From positions 1,480,599 to 1,544,598 of the forward strand of contig MTMA02000006.1 in the NCBI GenBank assembly GCA_002011075.2: a DNA stretch of 64,000 bases, in the 5' to 3' direction. Every line of letters begins with the position of its first letter. The first letter of the stretch is position 1. Positions 1 through 8,640 of this stretch are shown here, in pieces. A model generated the notes under the pieces. That model did no database searches. It was given only the letters and a program-made list of their open reading frames with translations, and was not told where the DNA came from. The DNA comes from Candidatus Scotarchaeum otlingeri (GTDB lineage: Archaea; Thermoproteota; Nitrososphaeria; Geothermarchaeales; JDFR-13). The position numbers and the translations under genes are program-made.

Positions 1-209
1 TCTACATCGCTATATCCTTTAACCATAGTTTTCTTGGCCAAAGAACCCGCAAGAATTACTTCTCCCTCAATACCCTTGTTTTCCAGCCACGAAACCACTT
101 TTTCCTTTATCTCCTCCGCCACTAAATATAATTTTTCATATTCTTCATCTAGGTAGATTAATTTTTTCTTAGCTTTTTCTAATACTTTAATATACTTATC
201 TTTACTCAT
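1..209 (-). CDS. cca: CCA-adding enzyme (tRNA nucleotidyltransferase), N-terminal part, cut by window start
   Basis: The ORF is absent from the track because it runs off the window. The reverse strand from an ATG at 207-209 reads MSKDKYIKVLEKAKKKL and then AGSLAKKTMVKGYSDV. The second stretch is the nucleotidyltransferase-superfamily signature GSxAKxT...DxD of archaeal class I CCA-adding enzymes, and the N-terminal Lys/Glu-rich helix is also typical. Known function of the family: it adds or repairs the tRNA 3-prime CCA end using CTP and ATP. It lies five bases downstream of thpR, and the thpR-cca pair is a common archaeal operon, which supports the call. Only about 69 residues are visible, so the catalytic carboxylates and tail domains cannot be checked. 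Confidence 0.85.
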   Translation of the reverse strand, partial: MSKDKYIKVLEKAKKKLIYLDEEYEKLYLVAEEIKEKVVSWLENKGIEGEVILAGSLAKKTMVKGYSDV

Positions 210-214
210 AGCTT

Positions 215-766
215 TCACTCTAATGGCACAATATGAATATCACTATATATAGCTCCGCTAGGGGTTAATGTGCTTTTTTTCAATCTTACATCATTAATTT
301 GTATTTTTTCCTGTACAGAGAAATGTAGTAGAAAATTATATAGTTTCTCGTTTAATGGCCTAAAGCTTTTAATTCTCGCTAATGTTATGTGAGGCTTGAA
401 TCGCCTAGACTCTTTGGGAAAACTTATGTTAGCCATGAATTCTTCTACTTGCCTAAAGATAACTGAGAGTTCTTCAGATTCAGCTACATCAAAAAAGATG
501 ACTCTTGGTCTTCTTAGATTTGGGAAACCACCAAGACCATTTATATATATCGTAAAAGGTCTACCCCTTATCTTATCAAGTGATTCTTTAATAATGGTCA
601 GTCTTTCATCCGATACCTCACCCAAAAACTTGAGGGTTATGTGTAGTGTATGTGGATCGGGGAAGCTTGCCCTTATCTTACTCTCTTTTATCGCACCCTG
701 AATTCTAATGGCCTCATTGATTAATCTTGGGCTTTGCGTATCAACAGCGATAAAGCAACGAACCAT
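215..766 (-). CDS. thpR: RNA 2',3'-cyclic phosphodiesterase (2'-5' RNA ligase family)
   Basis: This 183-residue protein has both HxT signatures of the 2H phosphoesterase superfamily: HITLKFLG near residue 42 and HITLARI near residue 126, with typical spacing. The N-terminus MVRCFIAVD is the usual family start (R-x-F-I-A-I/V-x). Family members hydrolyse 2',3'-cyclic phosphates on RNA ends, and some show 2'-5' ligase activity in vitro. The length is normal. It is the first gene of the leftward thpR-cca operon and diverges from the UPF0200 gene, leaving about 90 bases for both promoters. The overlapping plus-strand ORF at 396-701 is a shadow. Confidence 0.93.
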   Translation of the reverse strand: MVRCFIAVDTQSPRLINEAIRIQGAIKESKIRASFPDPHTLHITLKFLGEVSDERLTIIKESLDKIRGRPFTIYINGLGGFPNLRRPRVIFFDVAESEELSVIFRQVEEFMANISFPKESRRFKPHITLARIKSFRPLNEKLYNFLLHFSVQEKIQINDVRLKKSTLTPSGAIYSDIHIVPLE

Positions 767-858
767 TTTGCATATTCACCATAAAAAAGTTAATAGTTAA
801 TCGTCAATTTATAACGCTATGAATACAGATTATTATTTTAGATTGAGGGGTGCATACA

Positions 859-1449
859 GTGAGCCAAAAGATAACTATATGTACAACTGGGCTACCAGGG
901 TCCGGAAAAGGGATTTTCATTAGAGCTGCCGAAAAAATTGGTTTGCCGACTTATATTATGGGTGACTATGTCAGGAGAGAGGCAAGCAAATTATTTGGAC
1001 GTGCTGATAGCGAAACAACAGGCAAGACTATGCTAATGTTAAGAGAAAAATTTGGAAAGGATATCATAGCTAAATTGGTCTCTGGAGACGTGGAAAGAGA
1101 TGGACATAAGTATTTTCTTATTGATGGAGTTAGGAGCATGGACGAACTTGAATATTTTAGAAACATGGGATGGAAAACAATTTTAGTATGTGTATTAGCT
1201 TCTCGTAAAACTAGGTTGAAGAGACTTGTTATCCGTAATAGAATCGATGATATTAAAGATATATTTGGGTTTTTGAAAAGAGAGGAGAGAGAGGGAGGTG
1301 TAGGTTTATACGAGTTACTGTGGGCTGCTGATTATTATTTTTACAACGAAGATCTAGATGAGGCTGAAGCTATTATACGTGCAGAGGAATTATTGAGGCA
1401 TATACTCTTAACCGTTGGTGTGAAAAATTGGGAAGAAAAAGAAGTATAG
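859..1449 (+). CDS. UPF0200-type P-loop nucleotide kinase-like protein
   Basis: The N-terminus ITICTTGLPGSGKG is a Walker A loop, followed by a helix and the motif MGDYVRREA seen in archaeal UPF0200 proteins (distant relatives of dephospho-CoA, CMP and AMP kinases). The track starts at a GTG at 850, but that codon lies inside the likely Shine-Dalgarno sequence GAGGGG. I prefer the GTG at 859, which puts the P-loop near residue 10 as in the family. The physiological substrate is not established, although annotations often say dephospho-CoA kinase. The stop falls within the next gene's longest ORF, and the pairing with a UPF0201 gene is itself characteristic of archaea. Confidence 0.85.
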   Translation: MSQKITICTTGLPGSGKGIFIRAAEKIGLPTYIMGDYVRREASKLFGRADSETTGKTMLMLREKFGKDIIAKLVSGDVERDGHKYFLIDGVRSMDELEYFRNMGWKTILVCVLASRKTRLKRLVIRNRIDDIKDIFGFLKREEREGGVGLYELLWAADYYFYNEDLDEAEAIIRAEELLRHILLTVGVKNWEEKEV

Positions 1450-1475
1450 ATGATATAAAGGAAGAATACTATCTG

Positions 1476-1874
1476 ATGAAGATGCTGGAAAATAGCACGA
1501 TCCAGATACATACATATCTATATCCCTGTGAAGATAAAGATAGAGTTATTATAGCTTTGAAGAATGTGCTTGAGGGAGAGGTTGAAGAGGAATACCATGG
1601 AGAACTTACTAGAATTGTTGTTAAGGGAAGAGGAAAGGAGCCCGTCCGTAAGCTCTTTAATCAATTTCGTAATAGAAGGGTATTAGCTGCTGTGAGAAAA
1701 CATATAATGAAGTATATAGATAAAGATAGAATCAGAATATATCTACATAAACAATCTGCCTTCGCAGGAGTTTATTCCATTTGCGATCCAGGGGATTCGC
1801 CTCTTGGAGAGATAGTTGTTGATATATATGTTGATGATCCTAGATCAATAACCATGTGGATAACTAGATTCTAG
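1476..1874 (+). CDS. UPF0201 family RNA-binding-like protein
   Basis: After a short leader the protein reads IQIHTYLYPCEDKDRVIIAL, matching the start of archaeal UPF0201 proteins (small alpha/beta proteins with a predicted RNA-binding fold). The track starts at TTG 1428, 22 bases inside the upstream gene. An ATG at 1476, preceded by GGAAG about eleven bases upstream, is more likely, and another ATG follows at 1482. The gene is cotranscribed with UPF0200, a known pairing. Its 3-prime end overlaps the convergent RNase Z gene by 30 bases. The molecular function is unknown; a role in tRNA or ribosome biology is only inferred from genomic pairing. Confidence 0.8.
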   Translation: MKMLENSTIQIHTYLYPCEDKDRVIIALKNVLEGEVEEEYHGELTRIVVKGRGKEPVRKLFNQFRNRRVLAAVRKHIMKYIDKDRIRIYLHKQSAFAGVYSICDPGDSPLGEIVVDIYVDDPRSITMWITRF

Positions 1875-2789
1875 ATGTTTCTTAGGTAATGGCACCTCTA
1901 TCCTCATAAAATCTTCAGCGGCAAAAACAGCTGGGAATATCTTTCTGGCCTCTTCCACCAAAATAGAAGCGTCTTCATATCTAGCGCTAAAATGTGTTAA
2001 TATTAGGACCTTAACGTTGGCCGCTTTTGCTATCTTAGCTGCTTCGATAGCCGTCGTATGCTTTGTCTCTATACTTCTATCTATCTTATCATTTGCGAAG
2101 GTAGCTTCGTGAATAAGTACGTCCGCCTCTTTTGAGAACTTGATCATCTTACGAAATGGCCTTGTATCACCGGAGATAACTATTTTTCTCCCTCTATAAG
2201 GAGGGGAGACATAGTTCTTAGCATAATAAATCTTTCCATTAATTTCTATATCCTCACCTTTTTTTAATCGCCCCCAATATTCTACAGGTATCCTATCTTT
2301 GGATGCTTTCTCTGGATTAAATTTTCCTGGACGGGGTTTTTCCACAATAGCGATGGAATAGCTATATTTACAATGTTCATTTTTTATTGCGTGGAGGGTA
2401 TATTCACCCATGTCGTATATTGATCCGTCTGAGAGATAATGTATATTTATCATGAATTCTGGTTCGATATCTAGAAGACTCATATTTATGTTAAGGAATT
2501 GCTTGATTCCTCTGGGACCATATATGTCTAGAGGAATGTCTCTTTTAAAGAGGCATAAAGTTTGTAACATTGGAATTAGCCCAAGTACGTGATCACCGTG
2601 AAGATGAGATATTATTATTTTCATGTTTCTCCTTATCCCTATTCCCGCTTTAACCGCTTGTCTTTGTGTACCCTCACCAACATCAATAAAGAGATATTCT
2701 CCTCCTCTTCGAATAACAATGCTAGAGACGTTTCTCTTCTTGGTTGGTATACCGGCCGATGTACCTAAGAATAATATTTCCATAGACAT
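1845..2789 (-). CDS. rnz: Ribonuclease Z (tRNA 3'-end endonuclease)
   Basis: A 314-residue metallo-beta-lactamase-fold protein with the zinc motif SHLHGDHVLGL near residue 60 and the C-terminal LTHFSARY that supplies another metal-binding His, both as in RNase Z/ElaC. The N-terminus MEILFLGTSAGIPTKKRN is diagnostic of the family. RNase Z cuts pre-tRNA trailers. That is relevant here because the tRNA-Val gene in this window lacks an encoded CCA and the cca gene lies next door. The length is normal. It is convergent with UPF0201, with a 30-base overlap, and its start is separated from trmG10 by about 125 bases. Confidence 0.95.
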   Translation of the reverse strand: MSMEILFLGTSAGIPTKKRNVSSIVIRRGGEYLFIDVGEGTQRQAVKAGIGIRRNMKIIISHLHGDHVLGLIPMLQTLCLFKRDIPLDIYGPRGIKQFLNINMSLLDIEPEFMINIHYLSDGSIYDMGEYTLHAIKNEHCKYSYSIAIVEKPRPGKFNPEKASKDRIPVEYWGRLKKGEDIEINGKIYYAKNYVSPPYRGRKIVISGDTRPFRKMIKFSKEADVLIHEATFANDKIDRSIETKHTTAIEAAKIAKAANVKVLILTHFSARYEDASILVEEARKIFPAVFAAEDFMRIEVPLPKKHLESSYPHGY

Positions 2790-2915
2790 TTAACTGAGTA
2801 TCACCCGTCATTCTACTGATATATCTCTATAATTAATATGCCATATTTAGATATAGATATGATTAAATATCAAAAGATATTTTATGGGGGGTATGAAACA
2901 TCTGATTAATAATGG

Positions 2916-3962
2916 TTACTCTATATATCTCATGACGTATAATAGTCGGGTTAGCGATCTATGGACCGGAATAATATATTTTGCAAATGATTTAAAGCCA
3001 TATTTTAGGCCTATTTGAGTAATATCCATCTTTTGCGAAGACATTATAACGATTCTGCCCTCGGAATCTATTATGTGAGATAAGTTTTTTAGAAAACAAT
3101 TATATAATGATATTACATTTCTCCCGAATGTACTTGTAATTCGTCCATATGGAGGGTCGGTTACAACTAAAAAAGCTTTTCTTAATGGAAGCTTACACGC
3201 ATCTCCAATTATTAGATGAGAATAAGTGAGATTATCATCTATCCATTTAAGATTCTCCCTAGCACCCATTACTAATTTTCCTTTGATATCGATACCTATA
3301 CACTCTCTTTCATTAAGACATGATTCTATCAATATTCCTCCCACGCCGCAAAATGGGTCGATTATTATACCATCTTTAATTTCGGCTAGGTTTATCATTG
3401 TTCTTGCGATCTTAGGCTGTAGGCTATACGGGGAAAAGAAAGGTCTTGACCCTGGTCTACGTTTGATAAAAAGCTTTCTCGAATCATCTATTAACAATTT
3501 ACCAAGAATGCAATATTCATTATAAAGAATTAAGGATATAATGACGTCGGGAGAGCTAAGACTTATCTTGAGATTTCCGAGCTCTTCACTAAATAATTTA
3601 TCTGCAAACATAGATTCAAACTCTCTAGTCGAGTCCACAATATATTTTGATCCCATGTTGTACACTTTGAGCCTATAGGAGAGCTCCTTATCTATATAGC
3701 TGAGAAGCTCTTTACGATAGGAACTTATCAAATTCATGGGTGAATCCTTATCCACCCTATATATTCTAAAGGCCATCTTAGCTGTCGCAGATCGTTTTAC
3801 TATCTCTACTATCAAATCCTCTTTAGCGTCTACCTCGAGAATATATAATTTTTTGAAAAACCATTTGGGGCTCCACTCTAATGAATATGATTTCAATATA
3901 CTTACAAGCTCCGAAAAGGAAAGCTCAGGATTTTCTAGCGATAATCTGAAACCGTAGATCAT
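2916..3962 (-). CDS. tRNA (guanine-10 N2) methyltransferase-like, THUMP + Rossmann (Trm-G10/Trm11 family)
   Basis: The 348-residue protein has a divergent N-terminal THUMP-like region (about residues 1-150) and a C-terminal SAM methyltransferase domain. In the latter, IIDPFCGVGGILIE (motif I) and VTDPPYGR (the NPPY/DPPY catalytic motif IV) are plain to see. The order THUMP then Rossmann with DPPYG is that of COG1041 enzymes, which make m2G10 or m2,2G10 in archaeal tRNA. It is five bases downstream of prs and probably cotranscribed with it. Substrate specificity is inferred from the family; a related THUMP-type enzyme cannot be excluded. Confidence 0.82.
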   Translation of the reverse strand: MIYGFRLSLENPELSFSELVSILKSYSLEWSPKWFFKKLYILEVDAKEDLIVEIVKRSATAKMAFRIYRVDKDSPMNLISSYRKELLSYIDKELSYRLKVYNMGSKYIVDSTREFESMFADKLFSEELGNLKISLSSPDVIISLILYNEYCILGKLLIDDSRKLFIKRRPGSRPFFSPYSLQPKIARTMINLAEIKDGIIIDPFCGVGGILIESCLNERECIGIDIKGKLVMGARENLKWIDDNLTYSHLIIGDACKLPLRKAFLVVTDPPYGRITSTFGRNVISLYNCFLKNLSHIIDSEGRIVIMSSQKMDITQIGLKYGFKSFAKYIIPVHRSLTRLLYVMRYIE

Positions 3963-3967
3963 TATTA

Positions 3968-4855
3968 TTACACTATCTCTTTTGCTATATAAGGTTCTAC
4001 TTCAAGAATTGCATACTTATTTGGTATTGTATTAGAGCCAAATATATTGTCAACACCGCTATTAAACAATTTCTTCTCTGCGTCTTTAACAAGCAATAAA
4101 TGTGTAGCTACGGCCTGAACCCTATTAATACCCTGTTTCTTTAGATAATCTGTTGCAAGAGCCATCGTGCCTCCTGTGGATATCTCATCGTCAAGAAGTA
4201 TTACAGGTATATTAGGCCTAAGATCCCCTACTATACCCTTCATTGATACGGTTCCGGTCTCTAAGTCCCTTATTTTCATTATATATCCGGAGGGAAGGTC
4301 TAGTGCTTTTGCTATCATATTTACTGTATCCCATCTTCCCTTATCTGGGGCCATTAGGAATACTTCACTATTTCCTAATGAATCAATTACCTTCTTCACC
4401 AAATCTACGCCTATAGAGAGATTTGTGAAAGTAAAGTCGGCATATTTGTATATGACTTGAGGATTGTGTACTTCAAATGATATCAATCTAGAAATTTTAT
4501 AAAAATTTAGTATTTCTATTAACATCTTTATGGTTATAGGTTCGCCTGGTCTAAACCTTTTATCTTGGCGGGAATACGATAAATATGGAATCATTAATGT
4601 TATATTATCTACGCCATAATGGTTAACTATCTCCAATAATTCTAAAAGCTTGATAATCTGACTATTCGTATCAGGATAAGTTTCTATAAATATGTGTACA
4701 GCATTATTTCTAAACGCCTTAGGATTTTCTACATATACTAAGACTTCGCCGTTTGGAAAGACGCGTTCCTTATACAGTAAGTATCTATAACCGGTCAACT
4801 GTGCCAGTTTTAGAATTCTATTACTACTTTTTTCGGAGCCTATAATTATCGTCAT
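3968..4855 (-). CDS. prs: Ribose-phosphate pyrophosphokinase
   Basis: 295 residues with all the landmarks of archaeal PRPP synthase: an N-terminal IGSEKSSN, FPNGEVLVYV, the SYSRQDKRFRPGEPITIK segment that binds ATP and forms the flexible loop, and the PRPP-binding loop VILLDDEISTGGTM. It makes PRPP from ribose 5-phosphate and ATP for purine, pyrimidine, His and NAD synthesis. The fae-hps gene at the other end of the window would supply ribose precursors, a functional rather than a positional link. It is the first gene of a two-gene leftward operon with the tRNA methyltransferase. Confidence 0.95.
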   Translation of the reverse strand: MTIIIGSEKSSNRILKLAQLTGYRYLLYKERVFPNGEVLVYVENPKAFRNNAVHIFIETYPDTNSQIIKLLELLEIVNHYGVDNITLMIPYLSYSRQDKRFRPGEPITIKMLIEILNFYKISRLISFEVHNPQVIYKYADFTFTNLSIGVDLVKKVIDSLGNSEVFLMAPDKGRWDTVNMIAKALDLPSGYIMKIRDLETGTVSMKGIVGDLRPNIPVILLDDEISTGGTMALATDYLKKQGINRVQAVATHLLLVKDAEKKLFNSGVDNIFGSNTIPNKYAILEVEPYIAKEIV

Positions 4856-5074
4856 CTTAACCCTCCATCAATAGGTGAAATAGCCAATTAAATAGTTAGC
4901 TGATGTAGATATTTTAGTCTGTCCATAGATGTTTGAGTATATAAAGAGAATAGCTAATCATTTATACTTCTGGAGCCAGATTGCTGAAATCATATCTATA
5001 AGAGTCTTCATTTAATATTTTGAATCCATATATAATTCGGAGTTAATGGATTGATTTAAGGTGATACATATATA

Positions 5075-5521
5075 ATGAGAAATAAAAAGGCGGTTAATCG
5101 GCTCCTTATGGACCCTATGTATAGGGGGATATTATATTATTTATTAGATAATGAAACGGTAACTCCGGATGAAATAGCTAATTTATTTGGCTTTACACGT
5201 CAAGCCGCGGATTATCGTTTAAAAAAGCTCCATGAATATAAGCTTATAATAAAATTTTATGATGATGAAGGAAGAGTTTTATATAAACTCTCAAAGGATG
5301 CTGTTCAAAAACTAAAATTGGAGAAAGCCAAGAGAGTAACCAAGGAAGAGATATATAGGACAATAAAGTACTTGCCTCTTATCCCCTTTGCTATAGGATT
5401 AATAGGTCTGGGTAACTTTGTAGCATCAGGAGAGATTGCCAGAGGCTTCGTAAGCTTTAGCGGTTGGATAGCCGTGTCCTTCATTGTATATGTAGCCTTA
5501 GCTAGATATTTTAAGAGGTAG
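5075..5521 (+). CDS. Winged-helix DNA-binding protein with C-terminal membrane segments
   Basis: 148 residues. Residues 1-85 form a winged helix-turn-helix of ArsR/MarR-like type (TPDEIANLFGFTRQAADYRLKKL is the recognition region). Residues about 95-145 contain two hydrophobic segments, IKYLPLIPFAIGLIGLGNFV and a second ending in VYVALARYF, so the protein is probably a membrane-anchored transcription factor. Such wHTH-2TM proteins recur in Crenarchaea, but the target genes are unknown to me. The 3-prime end abuts trxB convergently with a one-base gap. The upstream intergenic stretch of about 220 bases shows no obvious palindrome. Confidence 0.7.
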   Translation: MRNKKAVNRLLMDPMYRGILYYLLDNETVTPDEIANLFGFTRQAADYRLKKLHEYKLIIKFYDDEGRVLYKLSKDAVQKLKLEKAKRVTKEEIYRTIKYLPLIPFAIGLIGLGNFVASGEIARGFVSFSGWIAVSFIVYVALARYFKR

Positions 5522-5522
5522 T

Positions 5523-6515
5523 TTAGATATATGTATTCTTTCTAATGTATTTTTCCGCTTCTATAGCAGCCATGGCGCCATAGGCCGCCGCAGTAACTGC
5601 TTGACGATATTTATAATCAGCCACATCACCAGCAGCAAATACCCCGGGAACACTTGTTTTAACAAAGTCCTTCACTTTTATATGCCCAGAGTCCCTCAAT
5701 TCAATTTGATCCTTAAATATATCAGAAGCGGGTACATGTCCAATAGCAATAAATACGCCTTCACATTCGATATAGCCTTCTTCTCCGGTCTTAACGTTTT
5801 TTATTTTCACTCCTTCTACCTTATCCTTACCAACTATATCTATAACTATCGTATCAAAAACTACTTTGATCTTTGGATTATTGAATACCTGCTCTTGTAA
5901 ATATACTTCACCTCTAAATTTGTCTCGCCTATGAATTATGGTGACTTCTTTGGCTAGATTGGATAAGAATAATGCATCATGGAGAGCTGAGTCGCCGCCT
6001 CCGACGACAACTACTCTTTTATCTCTAAAAAAGTAACCATCGCAAACTGCACAGTATGAAACTCCTTTAGCGGCTAACCTTGATTCAGATTCTAATCCTA
6101 ATTTTCGGTATGTAGCCCCTGTAGCTATAATAATGGATTTAGCTTTATACTCTTTTTCTTCGGTAAATATCCGAATCGGCTTAACATGTAGATTAACTTT
6201 TACTACATCCTCATATAGTATTTTGGCACCGAACCTTTCAGCCTGTTTCTTCATATTAGCTATTAAGTCCGGTCCAAGAATGCCTTCGGGAAACCCCGGG
6301 TAATTATCAACAGTAGTGGTGGTCATCAATTGGCCTCCCCAAGAACTACCTGCAAATAACAGCGTGCTCAGTCGAGCTCTCGTAGTATATATTGCAGCTG
6401 TGAAGCCAGCGGGTCCGGAACCTATTATTATTACATCCCAGATCCCATCTTTGGGTTCCAATTTGGGCTTAACTCTTACTTCAGCCTCTTTCTTTGGGGG
6501 TTTGAGTGTAAACAT
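5523..6515 (-). CDS. trxB: Thioredoxin reductase (NADPH/FAD disulfide reductase)
   Basis: 330 residues. The FAD-binding motif IIIGSGPAGFTAAIY sits near residue 30, the redox-active CAVCDGYFF (CxxC) near residue 145, the NAD(P)-binding VVVVGGGDSALHDALFL next, and GVFAAGDVADYKYRQA near the end. These appear in the order expected for low-molecular-weight thioredoxin reductases. About 20 residues precede the FAD domain (EAEVRVKPKLEPKDG), slightly longer than usual. It probably reduces thioredoxin or protein-disulfide oxidoreductases. It is a single gene, convergent with the wHTH membrane protein. Confidence 0.94.
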   Translation of the reverse strand: MFTLKPPKKEAEVRVKPKLEPKDGIWDVIIIGSGPAGFTAAIYTTRARLSTLLFAGSSWGGQLMTTTTVDNYPGFPEGILGPDLIANMKKQAERFGAKILYEDVVKVNLHVKPIRIFTEEKEYKAKSIIIATGATYRKLGLESESRLAAKGVSYCAVCDGYFFRDKRVVVVGGGDSALHDALFLSNLAKEVTIIHRRDKFRGEVYLQEQVFNNPKIKVVFDTIVIDIVGKDKVEGVKIKNVKTGEEGYIECEGVFIAIGHVPASDIFKDQIELRDSGHIKVKDFVKTSVPGVFAAGDVADYKYRQAVTAAAYGAMAAIEAEKYIRKNTYI

Positions 6516-6626
6516 AATACTTCACTCTCCAACAATGAATCTTAATTCATCAAGACAAATGAAGGGAGATATATAAATTAGTTATTTATGAATATAAGAG
6601 AATATATTTATAGAAAAAAGGTTATT

Positions 6627-7244
6627 TTAGACTCTATATCCAAGAAACCTCCTTATCATATCTAGAAGTTTTACTGACACTACCACTGATAATACTGTAT
6701 GTATCGCATTATAGACCGCTGTTATAATCAATGCTGCTATAATAGCTTGCATAAATCCAACGTCACCCATTATCGGCGATAATAGTGAGGCGATGTAATC
6801 CACAAATCCAGGTACGAATATTAGGAATAAAGCAAGGTTATAGACGGTCATAATGATAATTCTAATCACTGTCCCCAGAATAACCATACCAAATATACTA
6901 TTGCTATTAGACATTCTCCGATACATAGATATACCTATCATCATAGATACAACAGCTAAAAACTTGGCTAATGGTCCGAATATAGGGTTGGCTGCAGATA
7001 TATTTAGTATAGTTCCGTGGATAAAAGCTGTTAAAACACCGACATACATCCCCCCTATTAGATACGCTAGTAAATCAGGTATCTCTGCCAAATCAAACTT
7101 CAGATATACCAAAATAACCATGGGAAAGCTGAACTTCATCAATGAAATCACCGCGGCTAATGCTCCGAAAACAGCTGCCAGTGAAATCTTTACGTATATG
7201 CTTTCACGAACACCTTTTATAGGAAAATCTTGCTCTCCGCTCAT
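6627..7244 (-). CDS. ECF-type transporter S component-like membrane protein
   Basis: A very hydrophobic protein with about six membrane segments. The N-terminal ISLAAVFGALAAVISLM followed by KFDLAEIPDLLAYLIGGMYVGVL resembles substrate-binding S subunits of energy-coupling-factor vitamin transporters (RibU/ThiT class). The substrate cannot be told from sequence. The track begins at 7322, but the extra 26 residues (MTSKPSIYTYF...) are encoded by AT-rich DNA that looks like the promoter. I chose the ATG at 7242-7244 (MSGEQDFPIKG). No ATPase or T component is adjacent. It is divergent from the CinA-like gene. Confidence 0.65.
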   Translation of the reverse strand: MSGEQDFPIKGVRESIYVKISLAAVFGALAAVISLMKFSFPMVILVYLKFDLAEIPDLLAYLIGGMYVGVLTAFIHGTILNISAANPIFGPLAKFLAVVSMMIGISMYRRMSNSNSIFGMVILGTVIRIIIMTVYNLALFLIFVPGFVDYIASLLSPIMGDVGFMQAIIAALIITAVYNAIHTVLSVVVSVKLLDMIRRFLGYRV

Positions 7245-7345
7245 TGCAGAAAGGACATTAAAATTATTATACAAATATTTTACTACTCTAAAATAGGTAT
7301 ATATAGAGGGCTTACTAGTCAATACTTGTATTTGGTGATATAAAC

Positions 7346-8122
7346 TTGGATTGCTGGCTTATATCAGTTGGAAATGAGTTGCTAATAGGGAAAGTCATAA
7401 ACACAAATGCTTCTTGGCTAGCTCAAAGACTAACAGAAATGGGAATAAAGATAAGAAGAATATTATCCGTCCCTGATGAGGAAGGGGAGATTATAGAGGT
7501 AATAAGAGCCGGGCTATCTAAATGTCGAATTATAATTTTGACCGGGGGGTTAGGGCCAACCTATGACGATATTACCAATATAGCATTAGCTAAGGCTCTA
7601 AATAGGAAACTAGTCATAAATCCAGATGCATTTAGAGAGATAGAGGAAAAATATAGAGCACAGGGATTGCCGCTTACGGACGTAAGAATTAAAATGAGCA
7701 AGATGCCTGAAGGATCCATCAGTCTCTATAATCCTGTGGGCACTGCTCCAGGAATATTGATAGAAATAAATAATAAGCTTATTGTAGCCCTTCCTGGTGT
7801 ACCCGCTGAGATGAAAGCAATATTTCAAGAACATCTACTTGGCAGACTAACAAATTATACAGATAGTATTTATCTAGAAGATAGATTTATAGTCAAAGGA
7901 ATACCCGAATCAAAAGCAGCACCTGTATTAAGGGATGCATATCAAGCAAACCCATCAATATATATCAAAAGCCACCCCAAAGGAGCGGAATTCAATATCC
8001 CGATACTCGAAATACATCTCTCAACCATCGGTAAAGATAAGGAAAAACTTAAAAAAGGATTACAAGAAACAAAGGAGATGCTTATTAGACGGCTGCAAGA
8101 TATAGGAGGAAAAATAGAATAA
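7346..8122 (+). CDS. CinA-like molybdopterin-binding-domain protein
   Basis: 258 residues opening with SVGNELLIGKVINTNASWLA and containing LTGGLGPTYDDIT, PVGTAPGI and LPGVPAEMKAIF. These are the signatures of the MoCF-biosynthesis (MoaB/MogA-like) fold as found in the N-terminal domain of CinA. The C-terminal NMN deamidase domain of bacterial CinA is absent, as is normal for archaeal COG1058 proteins. The function is uncertain, and a nucleotide pyrophosphatase role has been suggested for the family. Translation starts at a TTG with GGTGAT about eight bases upstream. The stop is followed within 45 bases by tRNA-Leu. Confidence 0.85.
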   Translation: MDCWLISVGNELLIGKVINTNASWLAQRLTEMGIKIRRILSVPDEEGEIIEVIRAGLSKCRIIILTGGLGPTYDDITNIALAKALNRKLVINPDAFREIEEKYRAQGLPLTDVRIKMSKMPEGSISLYNPVGTAPGILIEINNKLIVALPGVPAEMKAIFQEHLLGRLTNYTDSIYLEDRFIVKGIPESKAAPVLRDAYQANPSIYIKSHPKGAEFNIPILEIHLSTIGKDKEKLKKGLQETKEMLIRRLQDIGGKIE

Positions 8123-8165
8123 AAAACCATATAAGACTCTATACAAAAAAATATTTGGAAAATAG

Positions 8166-8299
8166 GCGGGGGTTCCCCTAGCCTGGCCAACGGGGTCGGA
8201 CCCTAAATAATAGGGGGCTAAACTGAGGCTCCGATAATTGCATATTAGCGATCGGGAGGCCGAAGGGCTTCGTGGGTTCAAATCCCACCCCCCGCACCA
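8166..8299 (+). tRNA. tRNA-Leu (anticodon GAG) with two introns
   Basis: Acceptor GCGGGGG (8166-8172) pairs with CCCCCGC (8289-8295), followed by A and an encoded CCA. The T arm is GTGGG-TTCAAAT-CCCAC, and the D arm is CCCC-TAGCCTGGCCAAC-GGGG. The anticodon stem TCGGA (8196-8200) pairs with TCCGA (8230-8234), and CTGAGGC (8223-8229) directly before the second strand is a perfect 7-base loop with anticodon GAG. The 22 bases 8201-8222 must therefore be an intron, located at the start of the loop rather than at 37/38; it holds a hairpin CCCTA-AATAA-TAGGG. A second surplus of about 21 bases (roughly 8235-8256) separates the anticodon stem from the long variable arm AGGCC-GAAG-GGCTT. Here CCGAT/ATCGG can form a splicing helix. 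The class II arm supports Leu. Confidence 0.88.
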
Positions 8300-8640
8300 C
8301 CATTCAATTTCAACGTTTGTATGTTTATCCTACTTTCCTCTGAAGTGATCAACTCAAGCACACTCCCTATTCAATTTAGATTTTATGAAGTTAAATACCT
8401 ATCTGTTAACCTTAAGTCAATTAATAGAAAGGGTTATTTTCGTCAATAGCGTATCAAAGTCAAAAGCATGAGACCTATTTGGTATTAATGCACCATATCT
8501 CCTCAGATTTACAGCGGATAATAAGTTTCAAGGTCTATTAAAGAACAACAAGTTTCATTCTAAACATGTAATAAATTATTCTCTAATCTGAAAATTCAAA
8601 TAATTTAACCTTGTAGATTACATTAGGAAGGTGAACACTT
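8300..8640. other. Gene-free stretch after tRNA-Leu
   Basis: About 340 AT-rich bases between the tRNA-Leu 3-prime end and the GNAT gene. Both strands are closed by frequent stops, I see no tRNA-like or C/D-box-like structure, and I found no repeat of the tRNA 3-prime end that would mark an att site. The last 60 bases probably hold the GNAT promoter (AATAATTTAACC region), and a GAAGGTGAAC Shine-Dalgarno sequence precedes its ATG. Confidence 0.5.

Noticed and set aside
4861-5074. C/D-box sRNA around GCTGATGTAGA
   Set aside because: A C-box-like sequence is present but no properly spaced D box or terminal stem could be found.
8300-8640. Integration (att) site next to tRNA-Leu
   Set aside because: No second copy of the tRNA 3-prime end, no integrase and no provirus genes in the window.
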